Shown piece by piece: positions 24,586-43,403 of a DNA stretch of 64,000 nucleotides. Origin of the DNA: Stropharia rugosoannulata (lineage: Eukaryota; Basidiomycota; Agaricomycetes; Agaricales; Strophariaceae); assembly GCA_028532985.1 (NCBI GenBank), contig JANCIK010000009.1, positions 3,038,001 through 3,102,000 on the forward strand. Reading direction: 5' to 3'. A program made the translations under genes and the position numbers. Numbering within the stretch: the first letter of the stretch is position 1; every line of letters starts with the position of its first letter. The notes under the pieces were generated by a model, which was not told where the DNA came from, ran no database searches, and saw only the letters and a list, made by a program, of their open reading frames with translations.

Positions 24586-26153
24586 ATGTCTGCCACCTGC
24601 TACTCTCGTCGACTTGAGGAAGGCGAATTCGAAGACCTTGAACGCCAACTGAAAGGTCTTGAGCCCGACAAGTCCTTTATCTTCGGTAATCTCGACTACG
24701 GAACCCATTTTTATCGGCATTTCTTCGCTCCCCAGAAAGAAAGAGGGTTTGGGAGAACACTCTACTACCTGGGTGATTCAAAGGACTGGTCAAACCAAGC
24801 TACTGAGCTTGGTCTCATTTTCTTTGGCGAAGTATGCCCGATGTCAATGGGGACGATGATGTCGTCCAAAGGGAACCATTACATTGGAGGGGATAATGCA
24901 AAGGTGAGTATTCCTGCTCTGCAGCCTGCTTACAATTTACTCTTCGTAGTACTGATTTTAACATCTTACCTATGTTTAGTTCATCACTGACCGAAGCTCT
25001 GTTAAGGATGTCCTGGCTTTACGCATGCCCACATTCGCAACCGACTTTATCCAGCACGCGTTCACTAACCAACTAGCGGTGCTGGAAGAGATAATGGATA
25101 AGGACACTAAAGAGCGAGCCTCCGCAACTAGGGCCCAGGTACGAATACAAATCATATAGAAATTTTTTCGATAATGTACTGACTCTTTACTTTATATTCC
25201 TAGTTCCATGTTACTGGTTTTCTTGGCTCAGCAAGCCCTGAGGCAGGTGTGGACGACAAAAGCTTGCTAAAAGTAACATTGGGGCCAAAGTATGAGGTAA
25301 CAGATCTTTCTTGCTATTTGCAACTACCGTTCAAGGCTCTTATTACGTCCTATTCGGTTTAGGTTCCCCCCAGTGAAAAGGTCTACGTCAAGTCGGATGC
25401 CTCAAACAAACCGAAGAAACGCAATCTTTTGGTGACGCCGTCAATCTTACCATCAGATGACGTCGACGTTCGTGCTGTCGACGATGCCTTACTGTCAGAA
25501 TCATCAGATACACTCTCCGACATCACAACATTTTCCGACTTCCTTGCAAGCTCTAAGGCTGTAAAAAAGGCCCATCAATCTACAACGTGTAAGTCACGTA
25601 TCATTCTGGTGTGTCCGCGCATATAACTAATCACCACATTGTAATGTCCAGTCCCAACAGTAGCACTCGGTGCTTACTACCCACCATCCCTGCTTTCAGA
25701 CTACGGCGGTGACCTGTTCCGACATGAGCACGCAAAACTAGTTCAGCTTGACATACGTGATGTCAATGGTGACTTGATTGCACCATGGGATATGTATAGC
25801 CAACTAAGACCAGGTACGATTGTTCTCGTTGAAGCTACACTGGTCTGTTGGCATATCTCGGGGGGCGACAATGGTCCAGATAAAAAGGTATAATCATTAC
25901 TTTATTGCGAGTCATGCATTCTTATGTACTGGAAATTTTGTTCTTGCAGATTTACCAGGTACAGGGACACAGGCTACGTGTCCTTAGTGAATCCGACGAG
26001 GCCGTAGAAGAGCGCACCATACCCGTTATTCCTCAGCGCCGTACCAACACAGCATACTTACCTGCCAGTGCATCGGAACTGTCACCTCGCAAATCAGCGT
26101 CGTCCTCCTTTACATCTTTTGCATCCCCTTCGAAGAAACCAAAAAAGATTTAA
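24586..26153 (+). CDS. Helitron-associated second protein, possible OB-fold ssDNA-binding protein
   Basis: Six exons from 24586 (MSATCYSRRLEEGEFEDLE) to TAA at 26153; introns start at about 24904, 25140, 25296, 25590 and 25889. The product is about 400 residues. N-terminal half: FGNLDYGTHFYRHFFAP and LGLIFFGEVCPMSMGTMMSS, then NKPKKRNLLVTPS. C-terminal half: HAKLVQLDIRDVNGDLIAPW, YSQLRPGTIVLVEATLVCWH, then KIYQVQGHRLRVLSES and a Ser/Lys-rich tail SPSKKPKKI that could be a nuclear signal. The alternating strands around the GTIVLVEATL and YQVQGHRLRVL segments resemble an OB-fold as in RPA-like proteins, and plant and animal Helitrons are known to carry RPA-like genes. That assignment is inference from pattern, not from a match I can prove. 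Its position and strand tie it to the Helitron. Confidence 0.7.
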
Positions 26154-27748
26154 GTAGTTAAACATATGTATTTAGCACTAGTATGCACCTAAATAACTTT
26201 ACTTAGTATGACAACTCATCTACTTAGTACTAAACTAAGATCATTGAAGAAAATTTTGGCATACAATGTAACACACCACGGGTGCTGTACGCATGTTGTA
26301 CGTACCTACCAAATTGACTTGAGCACGGTAGATGGTAGCGGGCTCTGCCGGCGCTAGCCGGCCCTATTGCTTTATTTATAAACGACAGAGCAATTGAGAA
26401 ACAGCTCAATCGCGTAAATAAAGACACTCCAATGCAGTAGACAAACCCCCTGCGGGACAAGCATGCGACGAGAGAACGTATGCTAGTGAGTTTGTTCTTC
26501 TTTTTTCTTTTTCTTTTTTGATATACAGTTGGAAGCTTGACTAAGAGTTCATGATAGTCTGTGAGGAACTCGTGTACGAGTAACGAACTTACTATTTCTG
26601 TCCTCCAAGCGAATAACTGGGGCATAGGCGTCGCTACCCTTCGAGTATGCTTCGCCGTTTTACGTTCAACGAGGCGTTACACTACGCAATAGCAATACAG
26701 TACACCGTTTTCTAGGGTATGGTTCTAATCGAGTGCTCTCTCTTCTGATGGAAGTGAAGTTCGCCATGGTGATATACTACTACATGACCCATAACATGGG
26801 TAAGTAAGAGGTGAGTCTCAGACTATGTAGGATATCGTGAATCGTGAAACGCGCAGCCTGTTTTACGTGCTGTCCAAATCAAAGTCTTGGGTCCTTTTTA
26901 TCGGGCAGGTCCGGCTTTCCGTGAGTATCCGGCATTCCACTCGTCCCGGTGGACCCGGTCCCCAGAATCTCAGACCATCACTACTTACGCGTTACGACTA
27001 AACGTTGAACCTTGCAAGCTTCAAGTTTCTCTCAAAATTACCTTTTGACGCAAAGTATGGCACTTAGTGGACACCCAAGAGAATCATAATATAAATTCAG
27101 TATTTATCATGATTATTTATACTTCGAGTCTATTAATCAAGTACAGTGAACAAGTCAGATGGCACTGAGTACTGGCACTGTCTAACATAATCTCAAAAGC
27201 AAACTGCTTGCATAAAGTAAGTATGCGTTCCGAGGCGCTTGAGTATGATATATGAAGTCTGTACATACCTTCGTGTGTTCATTTGTTCAGTTAACTAGCC
27301 TGAGTTTTCAGGGACGTGTACTTATGTTTACGTCCATGTAACCTTTTCTTGGCGGTCTTGGCATGTGGACAAAAAACCTATTAAGGCCTTTTAACTACCG
27401 CATATGTGGTCTATGTGCATCATGCATGCAGCATGTCCGGATTTTGCAGAAGACCTAGCACTTCGTACACTCGCATAAAATCTAGGCTTTAATTCTGACA
27501 AAGTTGAATAAGCATTTGCACAGGTGACATGGTAGACAGGTATAGTTATTGTTATATGGCATCGATAGTAATTCTCGCTCTTTAAATTTGCTTGATAATC
27601 ATTGATAGCATCCACAGAAAGTTCACGTATCACAAAGCAAATGTATTTCCAAATAACCGCATACAGAGTAGTTACGTTATAAATACAAACAAGTCTGATT
27701 GAAAGAAATGTGGGCACCGAGCGTCGACTCTGTCCTCTATCGAAACAT
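26154..27748. other. Helitron 3' flank and spacer to P2
   Basis: About 1.6 kb. It should contain the Helitron 3' end. Notable structures are a GC-rich hairpin at 26346-26361 (stem GCCGGC, loop GCTA) and an imperfect hairpin at 26462-26483. No gene recognised; open frames at 26.2-26.6 kb and 27.4-27.8 kb have no family signal. Confidence 0.45.
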
Positions 27749-29235
<1,487 letters not shown>

Positions 29236-30270
29236 TGTAGAATCTGGGTACTCGGTGGGCGAGTAGAAACAGAGGAGACTGTGCTGTCTTGCCTTTACCT
29301 CGTCGAACGACGGCCCTTCTTATACATTTTCTGTGAGAGAGAGCAACCCTAATAGTCTCAAGCTCTTTGCAACATTCCGGTGTACCGTAGTGCGTCCAGC
29401 GAGAGAAGGAGCCAGTACCGCGTATTTGCTAAATTATCGTGAGTTGTGGAACCATTGACAATCCAATCTTGTGTGTTGATCCTAATCTGGTTTGAGAAAC
29501 GCAGAAGATCCAGATTTATTCCGCGACCGTGTGTTTCCATAACCGAGGCTGAAGAAAGATCGATTCATTTTATTGAAGAACATCGGAATGAACTGAACAT
29601 CTTCACTGCTTCTGACGGCAACATCCAGTTCTGCGGTAAGTTGATGCACTGACATCGTATGTTTCCCGGTTTCCACACTCACACCCGTCCGTTTATTTTA
29701 TATCTCTTGGAGCCCACACAGACGACATCTCGTTCCGCAGGCATGGTTCGGACCCGAGCTTCTGAATCCTCGTCAGAACTGGAGCTTATAATTAGATTGA
29801 ATTCAGGCATTTCTCGGCGGTTAGCCCCACGTTGAGAGTGTTTGATAACTATTATTACACAGACAATGATAATGAAATTTTCTCCCTCACGGTGCCGCCT
29901 CTTAACCATTAGATTTGGATAAATCTGACCCTCTTACTTGCCTCAAAATTCAACACTTGTTAAGGGAAGAATCACTCATTGCCGCAACACAAATTTTGTA
30001 GTTGGCTTTCATTCGGCGCATGCGCAACAATTCTATTTTTGGTAGACGAGCTATAAATAAGAATTAAACATGAATTCCAAATATAGAACCAGGTAATTTT
30101 AGCCCTATCGTCGGTATGGTCTCTCATAATTTTGCTCGCTACAAAGTACAGGTATATGTCTAAAGAATAGAGCTCTTAAAAGCCGTTCTGACTGTATGTA
30201 GGCGTATGCCAATGTCCTAACTTCTGGGCTTGCAAATGAGGAGGGAGTATCATGACTTTGCAGATTTTTA
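29236..30270. other. P2 upstream region, no recognised gene
   Basis: About 1 kb between the P2 start and the 3' end of the DUF6533-like gene. It holds the P2 promoter. The open frames here are short and unfamiliar. Confidence 0.5.
29318..29324 (-). promoter_or_regulatory. TATA box of P2
   Basis: TCTTATA on the plus strand reads TATAAGA for the gene, about 85 bp upstream of its start codon. Confidence 0.55.
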
Positions 30271-32210
30271 CTACACATAAATGTGGGGCACAGGGCAAGA
30301 TGGTGGTTCCTGATGCTCAGGAGGCGGCGCCCTTCCAGAGTCCTCAGCAGTATTATCTATTATCTCTATATTTCCTTCATCCTTTGTGGCATCCTTCAAA
30401 TTGGCGCTGACTGCAAAAGGCGACTGTGGAGATCGAGGGGACATGTTACAGTACATAGTACTATCTTCAGCCTGTGTCGCTATTGGACCTATCGACGGAA
30501 GCATGCTTCTGATATACGACGGATAGGGGCCTGAGCAGCGACGCTTCCGCTTCCTACAGTCAAAAAGCAGAGATTTTGGTGGTTGAAATGCATTGTCGAT
30601 ATTATTCAGCCGCACACCTGCTTTCTTGAGGTTGAGGGTAATTCGTGACATCATAGCGACCTGATGTTCCCTGTGAATTTGGCAAACGAGTGAAGATGTT
30701 CTCTGCCCATACCGTAATTCTAAGTTCCAAATGATCGGCGTCGCGGAGTTAGTGCGAGGATGATAGTATGCCGCTTTTGGTTACTCACAGCTGTTCCATC
30801 CTAAACGCAGAATTGGAATTCTATTTAATTTCGTATAGTTCAGCCAGGGAAATAATTGAACATACTGAGCACATATGTTCTTTGTTCCGGGGGGTGCGGC
30901 GACGATCATGATTGTTAGTATAAGTGTAATAGAGAATATCACACTGTCAATAATTGATATTGTTGAGAATCGCCATCAGCCGATTCAACAACAATAAGCT
31001 GACTTCTGATTAACGCACCTATAGTATAGGAGACCGTCTTCGAGCAAGCGCTTGACTATGTAACTCGCCTCTTCTCGGCGTATTGGGGGCACAGTGCGGA
31101 GTAGTGTAAGCACGAAAATAATTGTATCGTAAAGAAGGGGAAACCATGCGCTCGCCGAAGCTATGCCGCTTCTAAAATTTACATCAGTATGTTGTGCAAA
31201 AAAGAAACGGATTGTTGCATAATAGGAGTACAAACATTTCAGGATCAAATACCATGCTGCATGCTGAACATGACAGGCAGACGAATAGTCAGTAAAAGCT
31301 ATGATAAAGTCATACAACTATCAGCCACGTACCATGTATTCCCGATCTCCGGTTATGCACCACAGCTAACGAAGAGTTACAGCAATACAGGATACACGTT
31401 TCAAAGACGTCAAGTGAGAGTTACGGTTAGTATTAACACGTATTAATTTATTAAAAGACGCACGTTGTCCACGACTGATAAGCCAACCGTTCATGACAGT
31501 CTCACAGAGAAGCAAGCAACCAAGGGATCTTGTCACCCACTTATGATGGGGATACAGGGCATTGATGCGGAGAAGCATCATTAAACCGACGACTTCGACT
31601 GCAATCGCGACAGTGCATCCTTCGTAGCGTACAAAATGTGAACAACTGAGGGCCAGTCAACCAGTAGTCATTCAATATTTTGATTCGAAGATACCTCTGT
31701 ATAGACGACAGCGTTCAAGTTAGCTAATAATTAAATTTCAGTAGTTACCCACCTCCAATGTCCAAGCGGAAGAAAGGTATGCTGTATAATCCAGTGCACA
31801 TTAACAACATGCTCGGGAGTTGGAAAGGGGACATGAAAAATGCACCATATAAATTTATCATAAATCCCAACGGCGTGAAGTAGCGATTCTTCAGTCTGAA
31901 CATTAGAACGTGCTCTTTATAATGAGATTTATGATTATGACGCACAAAAAGAAACAGATAAACGACTCCATCAGATGGCACGATAAGCTTGGAGTCTTGG
32001 GATGCAGGTCAACCTCACATACATAAACCTTTCCGTTTGCCTTTCCATATAAGATCAACCTATGGAAAGTGTAAGAATTTAATTGAGATGTAGTGGGATA
32101 TTAAATAATTTTGCAAACCTCATCGGCGAACGTGTCGATATGATCCCATACTAGTACTGTAAAGCTAGCAAAACCAACGTACTTGGCAGATTTAGATTTA
32201 TTCAGGTGAC
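30271..32210 (-). CDS. basidiomycete 7TM protein, DUF6533-like
   Basis: Minus-strand multi-exon gene, stop at 30271. The N-terminal exon (about 32119-32210) reads SAKYVGFASFTVLVWDHIDTF and ADE, the next (32029-32059) VDLIWKGKRK. This is the DUF6533 signature: a helix, then (Y/W)DH, then E-V-x-x-IW. Later exons give LKNRYFTPLGFMINLYGAFF, LMMLLRINALYPHHKWVT, the segment SASAWFPLLYDTIIFVLTLL, ASYIVKRLLEDGLLYYR, and finally TMMSRITLNLKKAGVRL before a Pro/Ser-rich cytoplasmic tail ending CPVPHIYV. Order and spacing match the family, which is abundant in Agaricomycetes and has no known function. The exact start codon and the exon between about 31.74 and 32.03 kb could not be settled, so intactness is not proven. 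Confidence 0.65.
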
Positions 32211-35200
32211 GACAATATATTTACACACATTTGTACGGACACTAGTGGAAATGAAGGTGATAAGCATTTATTTACGTGTTAATAAAACAACATGGCACGT
32301 ACGTGTCGATTATGTCTGGAAGAACATCTGGAACGACCTGAGGCATTCTTTAATATGCGGTGGTCAATAGGATAAGAAGGTGTAAGTCGACAGAGCTCTT
32401 TATATCACCAGAAAGAAATCCATCAAGCAGAGTCCATAATTAAATTCTGTATAAAGTAGCAGTATGCTTCGGTCTAATGAAGGGGTATCTAAAGCCGCGG
32501 GTCGCACAAATGTGGTCGTAGTCTATCATTTTATCACTTACAGCTGTTGTTCTCCGTGGGAAATCTTTGAAAAGCGGGGTATCGAACTTATTTAACGTTT
32601 AACTTTCAAAAGGATATTTGTCTCCTAGATATGTGAGACTTGAGAGAACATAGCACCTCCACCGTGCTCTGTAGGAGCTGCAGAAAGGAGCATGATTTCC
32701 CCACTCAATTATAAGTGTAGGTTGAACTGTGATTAATTAATCGTGTTGAAGTCATCAGTAACTCATTTACGAGTTAAGCAAACTATAAAAGGCAGATCTC
32801 ATTTAGAGCATACTCAGCTGGAGGCAGAACTTCAGCCACGCTATGGAAGCACGCTGAGCATAAGCCAACCCTTACAGGATGCCACAGTTTGTCCAAGATT
32901 CTGGTGGATTTTTCTAACCTTGATCTGGCAGTAGGACATGATGGTAATCCAAGCCTGCCACTTTAATCAAATAGCACTATATGATGACTTTTCAGACAAC
33001 CAACGCAAAACGGTTGGATGTTCTAGGGATTCGAAGCAATGACCAGTTCAGAGTACTATTCCAGTGTCGGCAAGGCGGCCGGCCGGACCTTCCCGAAGTT
33101 TGTACATATCTGTATCGGGGTTAGCCATCGGAAATTGCCGAACCCAAATTAGCGCCCAACTGCTGAGCTTGGCTTTTGCTTCCAATCATCAACGCCTGCT
33201 TCAGCTTCAAGAAGATTACTTCTTAGTATTTTGATAACATATCCTCCCTCCTCTAACACTACACTTTGGGGAAAACTGGATCCGCACTCAATAATTATAA
33301 AGCCGTGAGTATATGCCACGCATTCCGGAGCGAACCCAATGAATATATCTTCAGAGCAACTCAGCATTATTGCAAAGAACAGATTTTATACTGATATGTA
33401 CTCCCATGCTCCTGTTATTCTCTTGGCACTTTTATTATTACGGAATTAATCATCTGCTATTAACTGCCATGTGATGATGGCATTGTAGGCGTTATGACTA
33501 GCCGATGAATGTCTGGGGTATTTGTCGAAATTTGTAAGCGCCCACATTATTCGTCACTATCAGTAGGACACAGTCGATTTGTTCTGGGATAATATCCCGC
33601 ATAAGGGTATACGGGTCTACCTAGATCTGTTTTGGTAGTATTGTAACCCATTTCCTGTAGTGCAGGAAGTTGTGAGTAACTATAAAGTAAAGCCTTCATC
33701 GCTTTCTATTCAATTAAACAGCGTCAACCACGTTGTCATGTGTAGTGTATACTCTATATAGACCATTGAATTTAGAAATCTCCCACTTGATGAAGCTACA
33801 TGCCCGAATGATAGGAGTACAACCACTTCGGTCACATAGTAGCAGGTAATACAAGGCGCATAGTACTTACCCGCTGCATACTTCCGTCAGAACGGCGGAC
33901 TTACCCAATCACAATCGCACGAGAAGAATAGCGTGAGATGTTATCTTAACATACTGCAAATCAAGTGCAATACCCGTGAATTTGGTGTAGATAAATGGAT
34001 TCATGTTATAGACATACAATCACTTCTCAGGAAATTGGGGGCACCGAAGTTGAGAGCATAGCTGCTTTCACATACTACTATGATAAAGCGTTATTTTGAA
34101 CGGCTGGGCTTGCATAATGGTGATAGATCATTTGGGGACTCCCAACATTGTGTTCTATTCAACATATCTCCCAAATGTCAAACCTTGTTTACCGACCAAT
34201 GATACAGCCGTGCGAGCGAGCTTAGGGTGACTCTCATACCTACATCATTGCGTGAGTATTATGCCTTCGCATCAACATCATGCAAAATTGCTTTCAGACG
34301 TTTGCTCCACCTTACCATACCAATGGTTATGTCCGTTTTCTTACCCGTCAAAACTGGCAAACACTATAAGGCGTGGCTTTCCTGCTGCACCAATAAGTTT
34401 CTGTGCTCGACACACTATAATTATTCCTTGTGAAACAGCTTTCTTCTACTGGTACTCGTTGATAACGAACTATAATAAACGCGATCTATTCTTGCCCCCA
34501 TTGAGTTTTTATGTTATTTTGAGATCACTTGTTCTCGAGCTTTGTTTGTATATTTATAGATTTGTGCTCCCGGCGCCGAACGTCCAATAAGAGTTCACTC
34601 AATTCAAACAAAGTCAAAAAATTCTCAGAATGGTGGTTATGGTAAAAGGCCCCGCGATGATCAACCCAAGTATTGGTAACATCATGTTGCCATTGTAGTC
34701 GTATTAACCGTTGTACGGTAGTGTCTCAGGCGTTCTGCTACATATCCACGCGCAGTACACTCGTATAACTAAATGTTCTGCTCAATATCTAAAAAATCGA
34801 AGTTTCAGTCGAATAATCATAAAAAACATGAATAGCATCCCATGATCCCGAGGACAGAGAACATCGCGTGGGTCATTCGCCGTAAACCCCTAAATCCAAC
34901 CTAATTATACGTGCAAAGGCTGTTCTAAACCACTCGGATCCGAGCCATTGGTTGTTGAGTACTCGCCGGACTCAGTTCCAGAGCGGAAGTCATTCATGAG
35001 AATGGACGGTTGAAGCGTGTGAAACCGGGTGGACATGCCTGTCAGTCGCCTTCAGCCACCCGCACTTGCGGAAACACACAGGTTTCAATCATGCTACACC
35101 AGCGCTGATGGCAAAACATATACCATTGGTACAGTGCCCACTGCATATTTGCATACGATACCCACGGGCGTGGACAAATCCCTCTCGGGTGCCGGTTTCT

Positions 35201-35463
35201 GTTTCGTGCGCGACATCCTGAGCATGTACTCACTGGATGTTGCAATCATTCCGGTCCCACAGATTCAGCAAAGGAGTCGGATCCATGGTATGAGTACAGA
35301 TTAGTTCGATTCTTACCATGCATGGCATTCAATAATGTTTCCTCCATACTGGATTGTCAATCTCACAGATTCGCATAAAAAGGGTCGATGGTAGACAATG
35401 TAGAGTCAAGGTAGCTCAGTCTCCTCATCTTTTACTCGCCCTCCGAGTACCAATACTTCTACA
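32211..35463. other. gene-poor AT-rich region upstream of P3
   Basis: About 3.2 kb of AT-rich DNA. Open frames are short and show no family signature, including one of 91 codons at 35029-35304. No tandem array, tRNA or transposon end was recognised. The last few hundred bases contain the P3 promoter. Confidence 0.45.
35374..35383 (+). promoter_or_regulatory. TATA-like element of P3
   Basis: CATAAAAAGG about 85 bp upstream of the P3 start. It differs from the TATAAG form shared by P2, P4, P5 and P6. Confidence 0.45.
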
Positions 35464-36950
<1,487 letters not shown>

Positions 36951-37283
36951 ACGGTTCGCATGGATGGTCGTAGAGCTTTTCAATATATCTTCGTATTTAT
37001 TAGATAATTGTGCTCTGTATCTAGTGTACCGACTGTGGGTACTGTTGCTGTCATGAATTTGATTTCTTTTTATGCTTCATACCATGCATTATCATTATCT
37101 AAAGTTGATTTGTCACAAAAGAGATGTTTGGTAACACATCCGAAAATCTGGAAATATTTGGAAAGACTTGGTGGGGTGAACGTGATGGAATAAAAAAGGA
37201 CAGTATAGTTCAAGAGCTGTGTATTGTTTAATACAGTAGTCCTTCGAAGTCCTTTAGTCATGTATGAGGAAGTGGACCAAAAG

Positions 37284-37600
37284 TGTAACGAGATGGGCCT
37301 CTGAGAGTACATACCATAAGCGTGCTCACATTGTGGGCACTGCCACCCGGCGCTTAATGCTTATGGAAAGCCGCCGTGCGGCAAACACTGAGAGGAGAGA
37401 AGAAGGCCCACGAATCACACAAACGGAAACAGAACGCGTGTGTATTCGGGACTTCGTAGGCTACGACAAGAGAGCGACGACAACAGGATGGATGTGAGAG
37501 CCAAAGAAAGGTCTGAAGGACGAAGCGAGAAGGGACGCGTCTTATAGGACGCGTCAGGTGACAAACCCCAAGAGATCGATGTAAGGACGTTGTCCTTACA
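37284..37600 (+). repeat. LTR-like element (solo or truncated)
   Basis: A 317-bp segment starting TGTAACGAG and ending CCTTACA, i.e. with TGTAA/TTACA inverted ends as in many retrotransposon LTRs. Inside it are CCATAAGC...GCTTATGG (inverted), a direct repeat GGACGCGTC-TTATA-GGACGCGTC (37533-37555) and, at the very end, a perfect 9-bp hairpin TGTAAGGAC-GTT-GTCCTTACA (37580-37600). Six bases downstream is the palindrome CTTGGCGCCAAG, a position and sequence compatible with a primer-binding site starting TGGCGCC. No flanking target duplication and no pol-like ORF were seen. It could be a 5' LTR of a deleted element or a chance look-alike. Confidence 0.4.
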
Positions 37601-37625
37601 GCTTACTTGGCGCCAAGAATGTGAC

Positions 37626-38215
37626 TACAGTCGACTCTCGCATAACCCATACCTCACATAACCCGTAACCCTTTATAACCCATAGAAATTTCTGTCGATC
37701 GAGCTGGTTTGCGGGGATTTGCAACCCATAACCTATAGGGTTTTCGCGTCATGTATAGGTTTTGCTACTATCCAATCGCAGCTTCAATGTGGTTGTTAGC
37801 AAGAAACAGGGGCCATTTACCATCAAATCTCTAGAAATTTGAGGAAATAAGGCCAACCCGACCAAATTAAGGATCTGCTTGCACAAAAGTTTTCAAAATC
37901 CCCAATTTTACCTCCAACACTTCCTCTAGAATCTATTGGTGCTCTCTTTTTGCGTGCACAAATAATTCAAGCTCCGAAATGCCGAAAATATACTGTCCGA
38001 CAGTCATTGGGCTGGCAGCGGTTGAGCAGTAATGTAGTCGGTAAGCAATGTTAACTCACTCTCATACCTAGATTGGATGTGAATCCTGATGGCCAGCTTG
38101 AACTAGAGTTTAGGGGCGCTTTTAAAGAGATATTCAGTGTCGGCGGACCAAAAAATATTGGATCTATTTTTATCACACCTCTTGCAACCCATAACCACTC
38201 AAAACCCATAGCCTA
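37626..38215. repeat. pogo/Fot1-like terminal sequence and AACCCATA-rich repeat
   Basis: Begins TACAGTCGACTCTCGCATAA, a TA dinucleotide followed by a CAGTCGACTC-type end that resembles pogo-family inverted repeats. Copies of AACCCATA or close variants recur at about 37644, 37661, 37676, 37722, 38186 and 38202, all in the same orientation. No matching inverted right end and no transposase ORF were found, so this is at most a truncated or non-autonomous copy. The same 12 bases TACAGTCGACTC occur at 48989. Confidence 0.35.
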
Positions 38216-38356
38216 GGGTGACTCCTGATGGGTATGGATTGTTATCCCAGAAACCAACCTAGCAAGTTCTGCAGATCTTCAGCAACAAGTACATATTATT
38301 AGCAACCCTCTAGGCAAAAGAAGGCAATGACGGCATGATAATAGGGTATCACGTTA

Positions 38357-42833
<4,477 letters not shown>

Positions 42834-43403
42834 CCTGGTCTACTATCCTTTCCGGACAGAAATTAGCGACCGCGGAATAGTGAGAGGTAAGGAGTAGTTA
42901 ATGAAGTAAGATCAGTTCGAGTAGAAACAGGAGGAAGGAATTCGAGCTGGATTCGAAGACTGGAAGCGGCAAACTGGATGAAGACAGGTTATGTCACACG
43001 AGGCGCGATAGTAACAAAAATCGTGACACATGTCGCGTTTACCACGTGACATCAATGTTATAATTTTGACCGTTTTGGAAATCCCTGGGAATGACGAAGT
43101 GGCTGCCCCTAACTTCTAAGCTCAAGCGTTCAGATCCAGACCCCGGCGTTCGTCCCTTTACAATATTGTTGAGGATGTAACTTGTCGTCCACAGGAATGC
43201 TCGCTTTAATCCTCCAGGCTCAATAGGACTTGGTCAGGCTAAGGCAGCCACTAAACTACTTAGTAAGGGTCTGCGTTTGATCTGCCAGTGGGAACAAGTT
43301 ATTGAGAACATGTGCATATATGCTAAGATAAACTAATACGTACCTTTAAAGTCAACAACAATCACAGTTGAGGTCTCTTATAAAAGGTGTCAATGAGCGT
43401 AAT
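42834..43403. other. SMC3 promoter and spacer
   Basis: About 570 bp upstream of SMC3, also the 3' flank of the unrecognised minus-strand gene. No TATA box or ORF of note. Confidence 0.5.

Larger units (their letters stand above)
17772..26153 (+). mobile_element. Helitron, minimal extent (two genes)
   Basis: The span is the coding core only. It comprises a Rep/helicase gene and a second gene on the same strand that begins 364 bp downstream behind its own TATA box. Helitrons move by rolling-circle replication, start with 5'-TC, end with CTRR preceded by a hairpin, and insert between A and T without target duplication. I could not identify either terminus with confidence. A GCCGGC-loop-GCCGGC hairpin lies at about 26346-26361 and another imperfect hairpin ending in CTAG at about 26462-26483, but neither has the usual spacing to a CTRR. 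The Rep ORF has no stops or frameshifts over 6.4 kb, so the copy is young and may be autonomous (inference). Confidence 0.85.

Noticed and set aside
26346..26361. Hairpin taken as the Helitron 3' terminus
   Set aside because: Followed by CCTATTG, with no CTRR at the expected distance; kept only as a candidate structure.
37640..37740. Telomere repeat tract
   Set aside because: The unit is AACCCATA with variable spacing, not the fungal TTAGGG repeat, and it lies between ordinary genes.
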